From: Gemmatimonadaceae bacterium
GTDB lineage: Bacteria; Gemmatimonadota; Gemmatimonadetes; Gemmatimonadales; Gemmatimonadaceae
Assembly (NCBI GenBank): GCA_014379355.1
Contig: JACMLX010000056.1
Coordinates: forward strand, 1 to 40,330
Direction of reading: 5' to 3'
DNA length: 40,330 nucleotides
The notes beneath the pieces are model-generated. The model ran no database searches. It was not told the DNA's origin and saw only the letters and a list, made by a program, of their open reading frames with translations. Positions 26,299 to 34,762 of the stretch are shown piece after piece. Every line of letters starts with the position of its first letter. The first letter of the stretch is position 1. The position numbers were made by a program, and so were the translations under genes.

Positions 26299-26529
26299 TC
26301 AATGGTCGCGCCCACGCCCCGTCTGTTGCTGCAGTTCATCGATCCGCTTCGACGCATCGGCCTTCGTGAGCGTCTCGTCGAATTCTTCGCCCGCCTCGTG
26401 CGCGAGCGTGCGTAGATACGACGCCTGTGCGCCTGTCATGCTTTCGTCGCCAGTGACCCACTGGTCGGGGTCCTTGACCGCGTCAGGCGGCAGCGTGTCG
26501 TTCGAAGTTTCGGGATCGCGTTCGGCCAT
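26299..26529 (-). CDS. DUF3072 domain-containing small protein
   Basis: 76 residues starting at the ATG at 26529, chosen over a frame-extending start at 26544 because GGAGG lies 8 nt upstream of it. The protein is acidic and carries the DUF3072 signature almost end to end: DPDQWVTGDESMTGAQASYL, then LAHEAGEEFDETLTKADASK and RIDELQQQTGRG. Proteins of this family are short, cytosolic and of unknown function; the middle resembles a helical fold with a Lys/Ala/Glu-rich face. It stands alone, divergent from the fragment at 26642. Confidence 0.88.
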   Translation of the reverse strand: MAERDPETSNDTLPPDAVKDPDQWVTGDESMTGAQASYLRTLAHEAGEEFDETLTKADASKRIDELQQQTGRGRDH

Positions 26530-26641
26530 GTCACACACCTCCACTCAGGATTGGCGTGGCGGCGTGCCTCGCTGCGTGTGAGAGTGCATGTTTTGTGCCG
26601 AACAAAAGCCGAAGGCGAGCTCGTCGGCTAAATGAGTTGTT

Positions 26642-27076
26642 GTGATCCGGCGTGCCCTGCTGCGTGAGCCGTCAGCACTTCGGCGCAATGTGATCGCGCA
26701 GAGTTCGAGCGAAATATTGGCTCCGTCTTCGACTCGCCGCGCCGGCGCTTCGCTGGACGAGGCTGCCAAGAGCGCCTCCCAGCTCGACTGGCGCGCGTCG
26801 TGGCGTGGTGGTCGAAGATTCGACGACCAAGCGACTACTGTGCCAATCGGAGCACAATGCGACATTATAATTGGCGAGTGCAAGTGGGGCGCCGCAGGGC
26901 GCAATGATCTCGCGACGTTGGCGGCGAGGCGCGACCTGAGCCTCAGGGAATTGCGCGGAGTGACACGCGTTCATCTCGCGCTGTTCTCAGTATCGCCGGT
27001 GGTCGATGCAGCGTTGAACGAACAGATCGCCGCCGGCGATGCGCTGCACATTCTGCTTGACGATCTGTATCAGTGA
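26642..27076 (+). pseudogene. Probable C-terminal fragment of a DUF234-type (PD-(D/E)XK) ATPase
   Basis: Only the second half of this 144-codon frame looks like a protein. CDIIIGECKWG near residue 77 has the Asp...Glu-x-Lys pattern of PD-(D/E)XK nucleases, and HLALFSVSPVVDAALNEQIA plus LHILLDDLYQ resemble the end of the DUF234 domain found at the C-terminus of archaeal-type AAA ATPases. The ATPase portion, about 300 residues, is absent; the upstream ~70 codons are Arg/Ser/Ala-rich and look like non-coding sequence read through. I interpret it as a remnant of a transferred gene. A short intact protein cannot be excluded. Confidence 0.45.
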
Positions 27077-27231
27077 TCGCGTGCCGCGACGCCCTTGCGA
27101 AGAGTCCCACGGCGATCTCGCGGGCGATCGGCGCAACGCTGTAGTCTGCCGCTGGCGCAATCGGATCCGTCAGAGCATCGTATCACAGTGGGAATAATCC
27201 CGCCCCAACCCGCCAGACCGCGCGCCCCGCC

Positions 27232-27786
27232 ATGCCACGCTCCCGAACTACTCCCGTCGTCATCGCGCTGCTCGCCTGCGCCGCCTGCTCCTCCCCCTCC
27301 GAGCCAGCCGACCCCGCCCTCACCGGCACGGCCGCCCTGCGAGCCGCGAGCATCTACGCGTCCCTCGGCAGCTCGTCCGACGCCGTGCTCGATCTCTCCG
27401 AAGGTGGCAACAGCCCCTCCGCCACATGCCCCCGCGGCGGCTCCATCCGCGCCAGCTCGATCGTCACGTCGGGCGCCACGACTCGCGCATCGCTCACCTT
27501 CGCCAGCTGCGCCGTGGCCGACAATGCCGGCCAACTGTGGACATTCACCTCACTGCCGAGGCTCGTCGTCAGCATCACGTCCACCAGCACCGACTCTACC
27601 ACGACCCTGGTCGGCAATACCACCGGCGCCATGCGCATCGAGTCGAGCGGTGTGCGTGGCACCTGCAGCATCGCCAGTCGTCAGCAGGTCGACTTCAAGT
27701 TGACGCCGCCGCTGACGGTGCGGGTGCGGCAGACGGGGCAGGTGTGTGGGCAGAGTATCGATACGACGTTTACGGAGATCTTGTAG
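27232..27786 (+). CDS. Putative lipoprotein of unknown function
   Basis: 184 residues. The N-terminus (basic residues, then VVIALLACAACSSPSEP) is a lipoprotein signal peptide; Cys16 in LLAC or Cys19 would be the lipidated residue. The mature part is Ser/Thr/Ala-rich with paired cysteines (near residues 64, 85, 144 and 163), consistent with an exported, disulfide-containing beta protein: TRASLTFASCAV, WTFTSLPRLVVSITSTSTD, STTTLVGNTTGAMRIE, RQQVDFKLTPPLTVRVRQTG. No family recognised. The ATG at 27232 is the only start that retains the full signal peptide. Confidence 0.7.
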   Translation: MPRSRTTPVVIALLACAACSSPSEPADPALTGTAALRAASIYASLGSSSDAVLDLSEGGNSPSATCPRGGSIRASSIVTSGATTRASLTFASCAVADNAGQLWTFTSLPRLVVSITSTSTDSTTTLVGNTTGAMRIESSGVRGTCSIASRQQVDFKLTPPLTVRVRQTGQVCGQSIDTTFTEIL

Positions 27787-27954
27787 CGTCGGCGTCGCAC
27801 TTGCACACAGCACAGCTCGCAAGAGCAACAGTCCGCAGAAGGCGCCGCGTCGACCGTTTTGGACCTCACGAATCACCGCTTCTGCACAGTTCGAGATCAC
27901 TCGTATCCCGAACTATGGCTCGACCATGGTTCGGCTTTGCTGGCGCGGTTACTC

Positions 27955-27993
27955 GGAAAAGCCAAACGCCTGACTCGTCAGCAGGCGTTTGGC
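27955..27993 (-). terminator. Terminator of tRNA-Phe
   Basis: A perfect 12-bp stem (GCCAAACGCCTG with CAGGCGTTTGGC, 9-nt loop) is followed on the minus strand by TTTT. It lies 26 nt after the 3' end of the tRNA gene. Confidence 0.8.
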
Positions 27994-28018
27994 AGATCGT
28001 TCATCACGTTCAAAACAG

Positions 28019-28091
<73 letters not shown>

Positions 28092-28100
28092 AAGACCTCC

Positions 28101-28129
28101 AACCTACCCTCACCCGCCACGACCATCAA
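28101..28129 (-). promoter_or_regulatory. Sigma-70-type promoter of tRNA-Phe
   Basis: On the minus strand, TTGATG (28124-28129) and TAGGTT (28101-28106) are separated by exactly 17 nt and end 9 nt before the mature tRNA 5' end. Spacing and position fit a housekeeping promoter. Confidence 0.6.
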
Positions 28130-28200
28130 CCCACACAGTGAGCAACCAGCGCCCGACCACGCGACTCCGGGCCAGACGTTCCAGCCACGGCTATCAGCGT

Positions 28201-28605
28201 TCACACACCAGCCGGCCTCACCCCATACCGCGCCGTGATCACACTCTTGATCCCCCCCCGCACCGCAAAATCCCCCTTCACCTCAAAAAACGTGGGGCTA
28301 GTGAGCTTCACCAGATCGTCAAGGATGTAATTCACCGCCCGCTCATAAAAAATCCCGTCATTCCGGAAGCTCCACAGATACAGCTTCAAGCTCTTGAGCT
28401 CCACACACGACTGATCCGGCACATACGTCAGGTACATCGTCGCAAAGTCCGGCGCCCCGCCCTGCAGCAGCACCAGCTCCGACGCATCCGTCTCCACCCC
28501 GCCCAACGGGCAGAGCGACGTGAACTCCGGACAGATCATGTGGATCTCATACGCCCGATCCGCATACGGATTCGGAAACGTCTCCAGCAACTCGGGCTTC
28601 GGCAT
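28201..28605 (-). CDS. queF: NADPH-dependent 7-cyano-7-deazaguanine reductase (unimodular QueF)
   Basis: Reduces preQ0 to preQ1 in the cytosol, the queuosine pathway step before insertion into tRNA. The QueF signature ELKSLKLYLWSFRNDGIFYE is present, as are CPEFTSLCP with the catalytic Cys32, PDFA with the catalytic Asp53, and RGGI near the end. The length of 134 residues is typical of the short, unimodular type. One oddity: in Bacillus subtilis QueF, Cys and Asp are 7 residues apart, here 21, through an extra segment LGGVETDASELVLLQGG. The residue before the substrate-binding Glu89 is Tyr rather than the usual His. The segment is in frame and well conserved on both sides, so I regard it as a lineage variant rather than an error. 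No other queuosine genes are in the window. Confidence 0.95.
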   Translation of the reverse strand: MPKPELLETFPNPYADRAYEIHMICPEFTSLCPLGGVETDASELVLLQGGAPDFATMYLTYVPDQSCVELKSLKLYLWSFRNDGIFYERAVNYILDDLVKLTSPTFFEVKGDFAVRGGIKSVITARYGVRPAGV

Positions 28606-28788
28606 TCCACACAGGGCAAAAGGGTTCGCGCCCTCAATTTATCACCCCGCCCAACCGACTCGGCCGCACACGCCAGACTGTCCGAAGTAAGCGACACTTG
28701 CACCCTCGTGCGTCGGACTCTACCCTACGAGCATCGGTTCTGCGGTGCATGCCGCCGACCATCTCCGCCGGGGCCAACCCAGCGGTAT

Positions 28789-28821
28789 AGCCCCCCGGCA
28801 AGTCCGGGGGGCTCTCTTTTT
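28789..28821 (+). terminator. Strong orphan Rho-independent terminator, possibly ending a small RNA
   Basis: AGCCCCCCGG and CCGGGGGGCT form a perfect 10-bp GC stem with a 5-nt loop, followed by CTC and TTTTT on the plus strand. No plus-strand gene precedes it: queF and the rhomboid gene are both on the minus strand. The preceding ~110 nt contain further short inverted repeats (CTCGT/ACGAG), so a small RNA transcribed rightward from about 28650-28700 is possible. I checked it against SRP RNA and tmRNA by eye and saw no match. Confidence 0.6.
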
Positions 28822-28847
28822 GTGCCCGCCTTTCGGTCGCGATTGGA

Positions 28848-29070
28848 GATCGTGACACTTTTCGCGCGGGGATCGCGGGGGACGCGGGGGATGTCTGCGC
28901 GCGATGCGACGTTAGGCTGAGCATTTCAGACCGAAAATGCTTTGGGAACTGCACGAACGGGTGCACAGTTCCCAAAGCATTTTTGCTGGTGCGACTCGAT
29001 CGGAGGACCGCGTCTGTCGCAGATCCCCCGCGAGCCAAGCGAGCCCCGCGCGAAAAGTTGTCAGCGATCT
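28848..29070. repeat. Palindromic intergenic element B, copy 1
   Basis: The outer arms are GACACTTTTCGCGCGGGG on the left and its imperfect complement CCCCGCGCGAAAAGTTGTC on the right, each followed inward by GCGGGGG-type repeats. At the centre (28934-28984), AAAATGCTTTGGGAACTG pairs with CAGTTCCCAAAGCATTTT, a hairpin of at least 18 bp that is flanked by T residues and could terminate the rhomboid transcript. Other copies are at 30283-30431, 33020-33368 (degenerate) and 34763-35078. Confidence 0.75.
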
Positions 29071-29091
29071 CGAACGATCGAGAAAGCCCGC

Positions 29092-30048
29092 CTAGCGACC
29101 CTGCGAGCGCAGAAGCTCCGCAAGCTCCTGCAGCCGCTCCTGCTCACGTGTCGTAAGCCCGGCCTTCCCGCCACCGTTGCTCATCTTGTCGAGCAACGTG
29201 TTGAGCTCCTCGGTCGCGGTCTGTGCCGGCGCAACGGCAGCCGTGACAGCAGGCCGCTGCGGCAGCGCGGTCGGCGGACGACGCTGCACGAGTGCATTGC
29301 TGCGCGCCACGACATCATCCGCCGCATCCGTCGCCTCACCACTGCGCGGCGGGCGCATTGCGCTGCGCGGCACCGCGCGCGGCGTATCATCCTCGGGCAG
29401 TTCGGGCGCCTGGTTGAAGCGATCCTGCCACGTGCCGAGTTTGCGCGCGGACGGCAGGCGCACCAGCAGCATGCCTGTGAGCAATCCACCGACATGTGCG
29501 AAGTGTGCGACGCTGCCCTGTGTGCCCGTCACGCCGAAGACGACGCTGATCGCGGTGAAGCCGAACACATACCAGCGCACCTGCATCGGGATCACACCGA
29601 AGAACAACAGCATCGTGCGCGGCCACGCATGCGCGAACGCATACATCACGCCGATCACCGCGGCACTCGCGCCGATCAGCGCACCACCATTCGCGCCACC
29701 GATGCTCGTCCACGCGTAGTGCATCAACGCACCACCGAGTCCGCACACGAGGTAGTAGCGCACGAAACGCGACGTCCCGAACAACCGCTCGACGCGCGGG
29801 CCGAACTGCCACAGCGCGATCATGTTGAACAGGATGTGCCAGATGTCACCGTGCACGAACTGATACGTGATCGGCGTCCACCACCGCTGCATCGCATTCA
29901 CACCGGTGAACGCGAACATCCCCACCATGTCGTCCGGCCGCACCACGGTCTGCTGCAGGAAGTAGATCGCCACGTTCGCGACCAGCAACCACTGCACGGC
30001 AGGCGTCAGCCCGACGGGATTCTGTTCCTCTGCGATGGGACTCGACAT
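29092..30048 (-). CDS. Rhomboid-family intramembrane serine protease
   Basis: Cleaves membrane proteins within the bilayer. With the start at ATG 30048 (318 residues; the open frame extends to 30105 but those 19 residues are Arg/Pro-rich), the rhomboid landmarks are: HGDIWHILFN with His66, His71 and Asn75; GASA with the catalytic Ser128; and AHFAHVGG with the catalytic His185. Six membrane segments fit residues ~15-215. The remainder is a Pro/Ala-rich linker ending in ELNTLLDKMSNGG...LTTREQERLQELAELL, which resembles the DUF6576 tail found on other bacterial rhomboids. Substrate unknown. It appears monocistronic, with palindromic elements on both sides. Confidence 0.93.
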   Translation of the reverse strand: MSSPIAEEQNPVGLTPAVQWLLVANVAIYFLQQTVVRPDDMVGMFAFTGVNAMQRWWTPITYQFVHGDIWHILFNMIALWQFGPRVERLFGTSRFVRYYLVCGLGGALMHYAWTSIGGANGGALIGASAAVIGVMYAFAHAWPRTMLLFFGVIPMQVRWYVFGFTAISVVFGVTGTQGSVAHFAHVGGLLTGMLLVRLPSARKLGTWQDRFNQAPELPEDDTPRAVPRSAMRPPRSGEATDAADDVVARSNALVQRRPPTALPQRPAVTAAVAPAQTATEELNTLLDKMSNGGGKAGLTTREQERLQELAELLRSQGR

Positions 30049-30282
30049 GCGAAACCGCGGCGATGTGGGGCGTGGGCGTCCTTCGTACGACACTGGGTAC
30101 AACACACTGCAAACTCGGCGGTTCCGGCAACCTGATGCGCGGTCAAGATACGGTCACGGCAAGTCGTGTTCCCGTCCCTGACGACCACTCTCCCGCTGCG
30201 GTGACCCTCGCTCCCTGAAACTCGACCCCTTCCACCCGCCCGGCAAGCCCGGCTCCCTCTGCAAGCTTCCGAGATCTTCGCG

Positions 30283-30431
30283 GGTCTGGAAAACTTTTCA
30301 CGCGGGGCCCGCGGGGAGCGCGGGGAAGAGCAACTGCACTGCTTTGGGAACAGCGTCTCGGGAGCGCAGTTCCAAAAGTTTTAGCCCTTCCCCGCGTCCC
30401 CCGCGGTCCCCGCGTGAAAAGTGTCAGATCC
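30283..30431. repeat. Palindromic intergenic element B, copy 2
   Basis: ACTTTTCACGCGGGGCCCGC on the left is mirrored by the complement of CCGCGGTCCCCGCGTGAAAA on the right, making a short (~149 bp) near-perfect palindrome. The core pairs TTTGGGAAC with GTTCCAAAA. It lies between the rhomboid gene and the ddl stop. The rest of the gap (30049-30282) is the rhomboid leader, where I see no gene. Confidence 0.8.
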
Positions 30432-30455
30432 ACCGAACCGCACTGGAGCCCGGAC

Positions 30456-31454
30456 CTATCGCAGAGCGTCCTGAACGAGCCGATCACAGAACTCGACGAA
30501 GCTCACCCCAGCCGCCGCCGCCGACTGCGGCACCAGGCTCAGCGCCGTCATCCCGGGCAGCGTGTTCGCCTCGAGGCAGTAGAACTGCCCCTCCGGGTTC
30601 AACCGGAAATCGATCCGCGCACACCCCTTCAGCTTGAGCGCCACGTACGCCTTCTCGGCGTACCGCTGCACCTGCGCTGTCTGTTCAGGCGTGAGATCAG
30701 CCGGAAACTCCTCACGCGCCATCCCCGGCGTGTATTTGCACTCGTAGTCGTAGATCTCCTTCACCGGGATGATCTCGCCCACCGGCAGCGCCACACCCGC
30801 CAGCACCGGCACCGTCAGCTCCCGCCCCGGCACGAACGTCTCACACATCACTTCCCGGTCGAATCGGTGCGCCTCGGCCACCGCAGGCTCGAACTGCTCG
30901 CGCTGCTTGACGATCGTCAGGCCCACCGTGCTGCCCTCCCGGTTCGGCTTCACGATTAGCGGCAACGCCAGCGCACCGATCGCCACGTCGACATCCACCG
31001 GAGTCATCCGCCACGCGGCCGTCGGCACGCCGGCGTGCACGAGGATGCGCTTCGTCATGTCTTTGTCCATCGCGATCGCCGTCGCCATCGCCCCGCTGCC
31101 GGTGTACCGCACGCCGGCCACGTCGAGCAGCGCCTGCACCGTCCCGTCCTCACCCTGCCCGCCGTGCAGCGCCAGCACGACGCACTCCGCGTCGCGCACC
31201 AGCGGATGCGTCGGCAGCATCGGCGTCTGGTCGTTCAGCTTGAGCGCAGCCAGTTCACCGACACTCGGCGGAGCCGCACCGACACTGCGCGAGCGCCACA
31301 ATTCTTCGACACTCGCGTCGATCACTCCCGTCGCCGGATCGAGCAGGCGCACCGTGTGCCCCGCCTCGCGAAGCGCCGCCGCCATGCGCAGTCCACTCGC
31401 CAGCGACACGTTCCGTTCACTCGACGTCCCGCCGAGCAGTACCGTCAGGAGCAT
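30456..31454 (-). CDS. ddl: D-alanine--D-alanine ligase
   Basis: Joins two D-alanines using ATP to supply the peptidoglycan stem terminus, in the cytosol. The 332 residues are the usual length. The N-terminal LLGGTSSERNVSLASG is the substrate-binding loop; LALHGGQGEDGTVQALLD and YTGSGAMATAIAMDKDMTK are family blocks; IVKPNREGSTVG is the ATP-binding strand and loop; and RIDFRLNPEGQFYCLEANTLPGMT carries the metal-binding Asp, Glu and Asn. The active-site loop has EIYDYECKYTPG, as in ordinary ligases rather than vancomycin-resistance types. ATG 31454 begins 5 bp after the stop of the upstream cystathionine beta-synthase gene; a TTG at 31463 would overlap it by 4 bp. The two are almost certainly co-transcribed. 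Confidence 0.95.
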   Translation of the reverse strand: MLLTVLLGGTSSERNVSLASGLRMAAALREAGHTVRLLDPATGVIDASVEELWRSRSVGAAPPSVGELAALKLNDQTPMLPTHPLVRDAECVVLALHGGQGEDGTVQALLDVAGVRYTGSGAMATAIAMDKDMTKRILVHAGVPTAAWRMTPVDVDVAIGALALPLIVKPNREGSTVGLTIVKQREQFEPAVAEAHRFDREVMCETFVPGRELTVPVLAGVALPVGEIIPVKEIYDYECKYTPGMAREEFPADLTPEQTAQVQRYAEKAYVALKLKGCARIDFRLNPEGQFYCLEANTLPGMTALSLVPQSAAAAGVSFVEFCDRLVQDALR

Positions 31455-31459
31455 TTCGA

Positions 31460-32896
31460 TCAACGGGTCATGAGGTAGGAGAGCACATCGGAGCGAGTGA
31501 CGATGCCGGCGATATTGCCGTGTTCGCGCACCAGCACCGCCGGATTCGCCTTCGACAGCAGCGTCACCACCGCATCCACAACCTGCGTGCCATCGACGAT
31601 CGGATACGGTGAATCCATCACTTCACTCACCGTCGCATCGAGCATCTTCGGATTCTCGAGACTGCGCCCCGTCAGTGACCACTCGCTGATGCTGCCGACA
31701 CAATTCTGCCCATCCATCACTGGCAGCTGCGAGATGTCGTGCATCGTCATCAGCCGCAACGCCTGTCGCACACTCTGTCCCGGCGCGGCGCTGATCAGTG
31801 TCGGCGCACCGACATCCTTGTGCGAGATGAGTGTGCCGAGCGTCGCACGATCGGAATCGAGCAGCTGGTTCTCGCGCATCCATTCATCGTTGAACTGTTT
31901 CGACAGGTAACGCTCACCAGTATCACAAAGGAACGTGACGACGAATGCGTCCGGATCATCGATGCGTCGAGCGAGGTTCAACGCGGCATGTGCGATCAGT
32001 CCCGCCGAGCCACCCACGAACACCCCTTCCTCGCGCGTAAGTCGGCGTGACATCGCGAACGCTTCACGATCACCCACCGTCACGAAGTCGTCGATGACAC
32101 TCATGTCGAGTGTGCCCGGTACCTTGTCCTGCCCGATGCCTTCGACCTTGTACGGCGCGCCGTGTGCGATGCTTGCGCCGTTGCTGCGCCAGTATTCGGC
32201 GAGGATCGATCCGTTCGGATCGGCGCCGATGATCTTGATGTTCGGATTCTTCTCCTTCAGGAATCGCCCCACGCCACTGATCGTGCCACCCGTCCCGGCC
32301 GACGCGACGAAGTGCGTGATGCGACCTTCGCTCTGCTCCCAGATCTCGGGGCCGGTCGTACGATAGTGCGCGTCGGGGTTGGCGAGGTTGTAGAACTGGT
32401 TCGCCAGCACTGCATTCGGCGTTTCATGCGCGATGCGCTTCGCCATCATCACGTAGTTGTCCGGATGATCGTGCGCGACGGCGGTCGGCGTTATGATCAC
32501 TTCGGCACCAAATGCCTTCAGGAGTCGGACCTTCTCCTGGCTCATCTTGTCCGGCATCGTGAAGATGCAGCGATAGCCCTTGTGCGCCGCCGCGATCGCG
32601 AGGCCGATGCCGGTGTTGCCGCTCGTCCCCTCGACGATCACGCCGCCCGGCTTGAGCTGCCCGCTCGCCTCAGCCGCCTCGATGATCGGCAGCCCGATCC
32701 GGTCCTTGACGCTGCCGCCTGGATTGAAGTAGTCCGCCTTGCCGTAGAACGGCGTCCGCACCCCACGACTCACTCGCGACAGCCGGATCAGTGGTGTCCA
32801 GCCGATGGTGTCGAGCACGGAGTCGTACGGCCGGCGATGCCGTTCGACGTGGGCAGAGGACGGAGCAGGCGCATCAGGAACAGCCGGAGCAGTCAT
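31460..32896 (-). CDS. Cystathionine beta-synthase (PLP enzyme with tandem CBS domains)
   Basis: Condenses serine and homocysteine to cystathionine in the cytosol. The start at ATG 32896 (478 residues) is preferred because GAGG precedes it and the N-terminal extension up to 33034 is not family-like. Residues ~25-345 are the PLP fold: Lys64 in NPGGSVKDRI binds PLP, EGTSGNTGIGLA binds its phosphate or substrate carboxylate, and SAGTGGTISGVGRFLKE is the glycine loop. Residues ~355-478 are two CBS motifs (MTMHDISQLPVMD and VREHGNIAGIVTRSDVLSYL), in eukaryotes the S-adenosylmethionine-sensing regulatory part. A cysteine synthase would lack these. There is no haem-binding N-terminus. It is followed directly by ddl. 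Confidence 0.93.
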   Translation of the reverse strand: MTAPAVPDAPAPSSAHVERHRRPYDSVLDTIGWTPLIRLSRVSRGVRTPFYGKADYFNPGGSVKDRIGLPIIEAAEASGQLKPGGVIVEGTSGNTGIGLAIAAAHKGYRCIFTMPDKMSQEKVRLLKAFGAEVIITPTAVAHDHPDNYVMMAKRIAHETPNAVLANQFYNLANPDAHYRTTGPEIWEQSEGRITHFVASAGTGGTISGVGRFLKEKNPNIKIIGADPNGSILAEYWRSNGASIAHGAPYKVEGIGQDKVPGTLDMSVIDDFVTVGDREAFAMSRRLTREEGVFVGGSAGLIAHAALNLARRIDDPDAFVVTFLCDTGERYLSKQFNDEWMRENQLLDSDRATLGTLISHKDVGAPTLISAAPGQSVRQALRLMTMHDISQLPVMDGQNCVGSISEWSLTGRSLENPKMLDATVSEVMDSPYPIVDGTQVVDAVVTLLSKANPAVLVREHGNIAGIVTRSDVLSYLMTR

Positions 32897-33019
32897 ATGA
32901 ACCTCATCAACCTCACGGCGCACCTGCGCACCGCGTTGGGGAAAGCCGAGTGGAACCCAAATATGGCGGCACACTCCCACATTCTGTTTACCAAGCCGTT
33001 CGAGCTCTACATCCATCCA

Positions 33020-33368
33020 CCGAAAACTTTTCACGCGGGGCCCGCGGGGAACGCGGGGAGATCGTCAACTCTTTCCCGCTCCACGCCTGGTCGGTCTCGA
33101 ACTGCATCACGCGGAGCCGCCGAGCCGCAGAGAAAAATCAAATGCTTTGGAACTGCTTACTGCAGCCCGCACCCATCGCGACGCTCAGTTTTGCGGCTGT
33201 TCAGTTTTGCGATGAAGCAGTTGCTCTTGCTGGTGTTGTTGCTGTTGCTGTATCCAGACATTTCGCAGCTCGCCTTTCGCAGATGACTGCAGCCGCTGAA
33301 GTGCCTCCCGCGTCTTGCTGTCCTTCTGCGCTTCTGCGTTCAGCAGTTGCAGTTGCAGTTGCAGTTGC
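33020..33368. repeat. Degenerate element B copy 3 with hexanucleotide repeat
   Basis: The left arm AACTTTTCACGCGGGGCCCG matches copy 2 closely, but I cannot find a matching right arm. The interior carries CGCGGAGCCGCCGAGCCGCAG and TGCTTTGGAACTGC, which recall the cores of both A and B elements, then simple repeats (GTTGCT) and, at 33343-33368, just over four perfect copies of GCAGTT ending 18 bp from the fumarylacetoacetase stop. It fills the gap 32897-33385; I see no gene there. Confidence 0.55.
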
Positions 33369-33385
33369 GTCGCCGCGCCGTTGCG

Positions 33386-34720
33386 TCATGCCGTTCCGCC
33401 CGCAACAGAACCAGCGGGAAGCACAATTCCTCGCGCCGAACCAAAACCGATCCGCCGGAACCCAGCCGCCGAGCACCACCCCGCCAGCTCCACCAGATCC
33501 CCATCCTCGAGAAACGCGCGCGTCTCCCCACTCGGCAGCGTCAAGGGCTCGGCGCCGCGCCACGTCAGCTCGAGCAGACATCCCCGCTCGGACTTGCCAG
33601 GTCCACTCACCGTCCCGCTCGCCAGTAAATCCCCCGGCCGCAGGTTGCAGCCACCCATCGCATGGTGCGCGACGAGCTGCGCCAGCGTCCAGTACATGTG
33701 CGTGAAGCTTGTCTGGCTCACGGCCACCGGCGCCGCACCACGCTCCCGCATCGTTGCCGTCTGAAGACGCACTTCGAGTGTGATCGCCACGCCCCCAGCC
33801 GCTTCGTTCTCCGGCGTGCTCAGGTACGGCAGCGGGGCAGGATCTCCCTCGGGTCGTACGAACGCCGGCGCCCGGAACGGCTCCAGCGCATCGAGCGTGA
33901 TCACCCACGGGCTGAGCGTCGTCGCGAAGTTCTTGGCGAGGAACGGCCCGAGCGGCTGGTACTCCCACGCCTGCACATCTCGCGCACTCCAGTCGTTCAC
34001 GAGGCAGAGACCGAACATGTGTTCTTCCGCATCGGCGAGTGCGATGCTCGAGCCGAGTGCATTGCCGGCGCCGACGAAGACGCCGACCTCGCACTCGTAG
34101 TCCAGCGACCGCGACGGCCCGACACTCGGCTCGGCATCGTTCGGGCCTTTGCGCTGACCCACCGGACGCTGCACCGGTGTGTCGCTCAACACCATCGAAC
34201 TCGCGCGGCCGTGATAGCCGATCGGCACGTACTTGTAGTTCGGCAGCAGCGCATTGTCGGGGCGGAACATGCTGCCGACGTTCGTCGCGTGATAAATCGA
34301 CGCGTAGAAGTCGGTGTAGTCGCCGATCTGCGCCGGCAGGAACATCTCGACATCCGCCATCGGAATCAGCGCCGCCTTCATCTGCGCCTGCGCGACGGTG
34401 TTCCGCAGGTCGAGAGCATTCCCGATCGTCTCGCGTAACACCCGCAGCGGCCTGCGGCCGAGCGCCATCAACGCATTCAGTGACGCCTCACCGCACACCT
34501 CGAGCGCTTCCCGGTTGCCGACGAACTCCGTCGGTGCACGCTCGGCGGCGTCCACCAGGTCGAGCACCATCGTCCCGATCGCGACGCCAACCCGTGCCTT
34601 CTCGACGGTGCCGCGACGGCGAAAGATGCCGAAGGGAAGATTCTGGATCGGGAAGTCGCAGTCCGGTTCGTTCGCGCTCCGGACCCAGCTGCTGCGACCT
34701 GGTTCATGCGTATCGTCCAC
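33386..34720 (-). CDS. Fumarylacetoacetase
   Basis: Hydrolyses fumarylacetoacetate to fumarate and acetoacetate, the last step of tyrosine and homogentisate breakdown, in the cytosol. The 444 residues start at GTG 34720 and cover the family from the N-terminal SH3-like part to the end. Metal ligands are visible as Asp137 (IGDYTDFY), Glu209 and Glu211 (LDYECEVGVFVG) and Asp243 (VNDWSARDVQAWEY). The catalytic His144 lies in YHATNVGSMFRP, and the conserved GYHGRASS follows. None of the other homogentisate genes is in the window; the nearest gene upstream is an unknown protein on the same strand, separated by repeat element B. Gene symbols differ by lineage (fahA/hmgB), so none is assigned. Confidence 0.96.
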   Translation of the reverse strand: MDDTHEPGRSSWVRSANEPDCDFPIQNLPFGIFRRRGTVEKARVGVAIGTMVLDLVDAAERAPTEFVGNREALEVCGEASLNALMALGRRPLRVLRETIGNALDLRNTVAQAQMKAALIPMADVEMFLPAQIGDYTDFYASIYHATNVGSMFRPDNALLPNYKYVPIGYHGRASSMVLSDTPVQRPVGQRKGPNDAEPSVGPSRSLDYECEVGVFVGAGNALGSSIALADAEEHMFGLCLVNDWSARDVQAWEYQPLGPFLAKNFATTLSPWVITLDALEPFRAPAFVRPEGDPAPLPYLSTPENEAAGGVAITLEVRLQTATMRERGAAPVAVSQTSFTHMYWTLAQLVAHHAMGGCNLRPGDLLASGTVSGPGKSERGCLLELTWRGAEPLTLPSGETRAFLEDGDLVELAGWCSAAGFRRIGFGSARGIVLPAGSVAGGTA

Positions 34721-34762
34721 GTTTCTTCTCTACGTCGTTGCGGGCGTCATCGATATCAGCAG

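Noticed and set aside
26580-26660. Integron attC site
   Set aside because: The sequence GGCTAAATGAGTTGTTGTG loosely recalls an attC edge, but the paired R and L boxes and the imperfect-stem layout could not be found.
28676-28818. SRP RNA (4.5S) or tmRNA
   Set aside because: The conserved GGAAGCAGCC-type loop of SRP RNA and the tRNA-like ends of tmRNA are absent.
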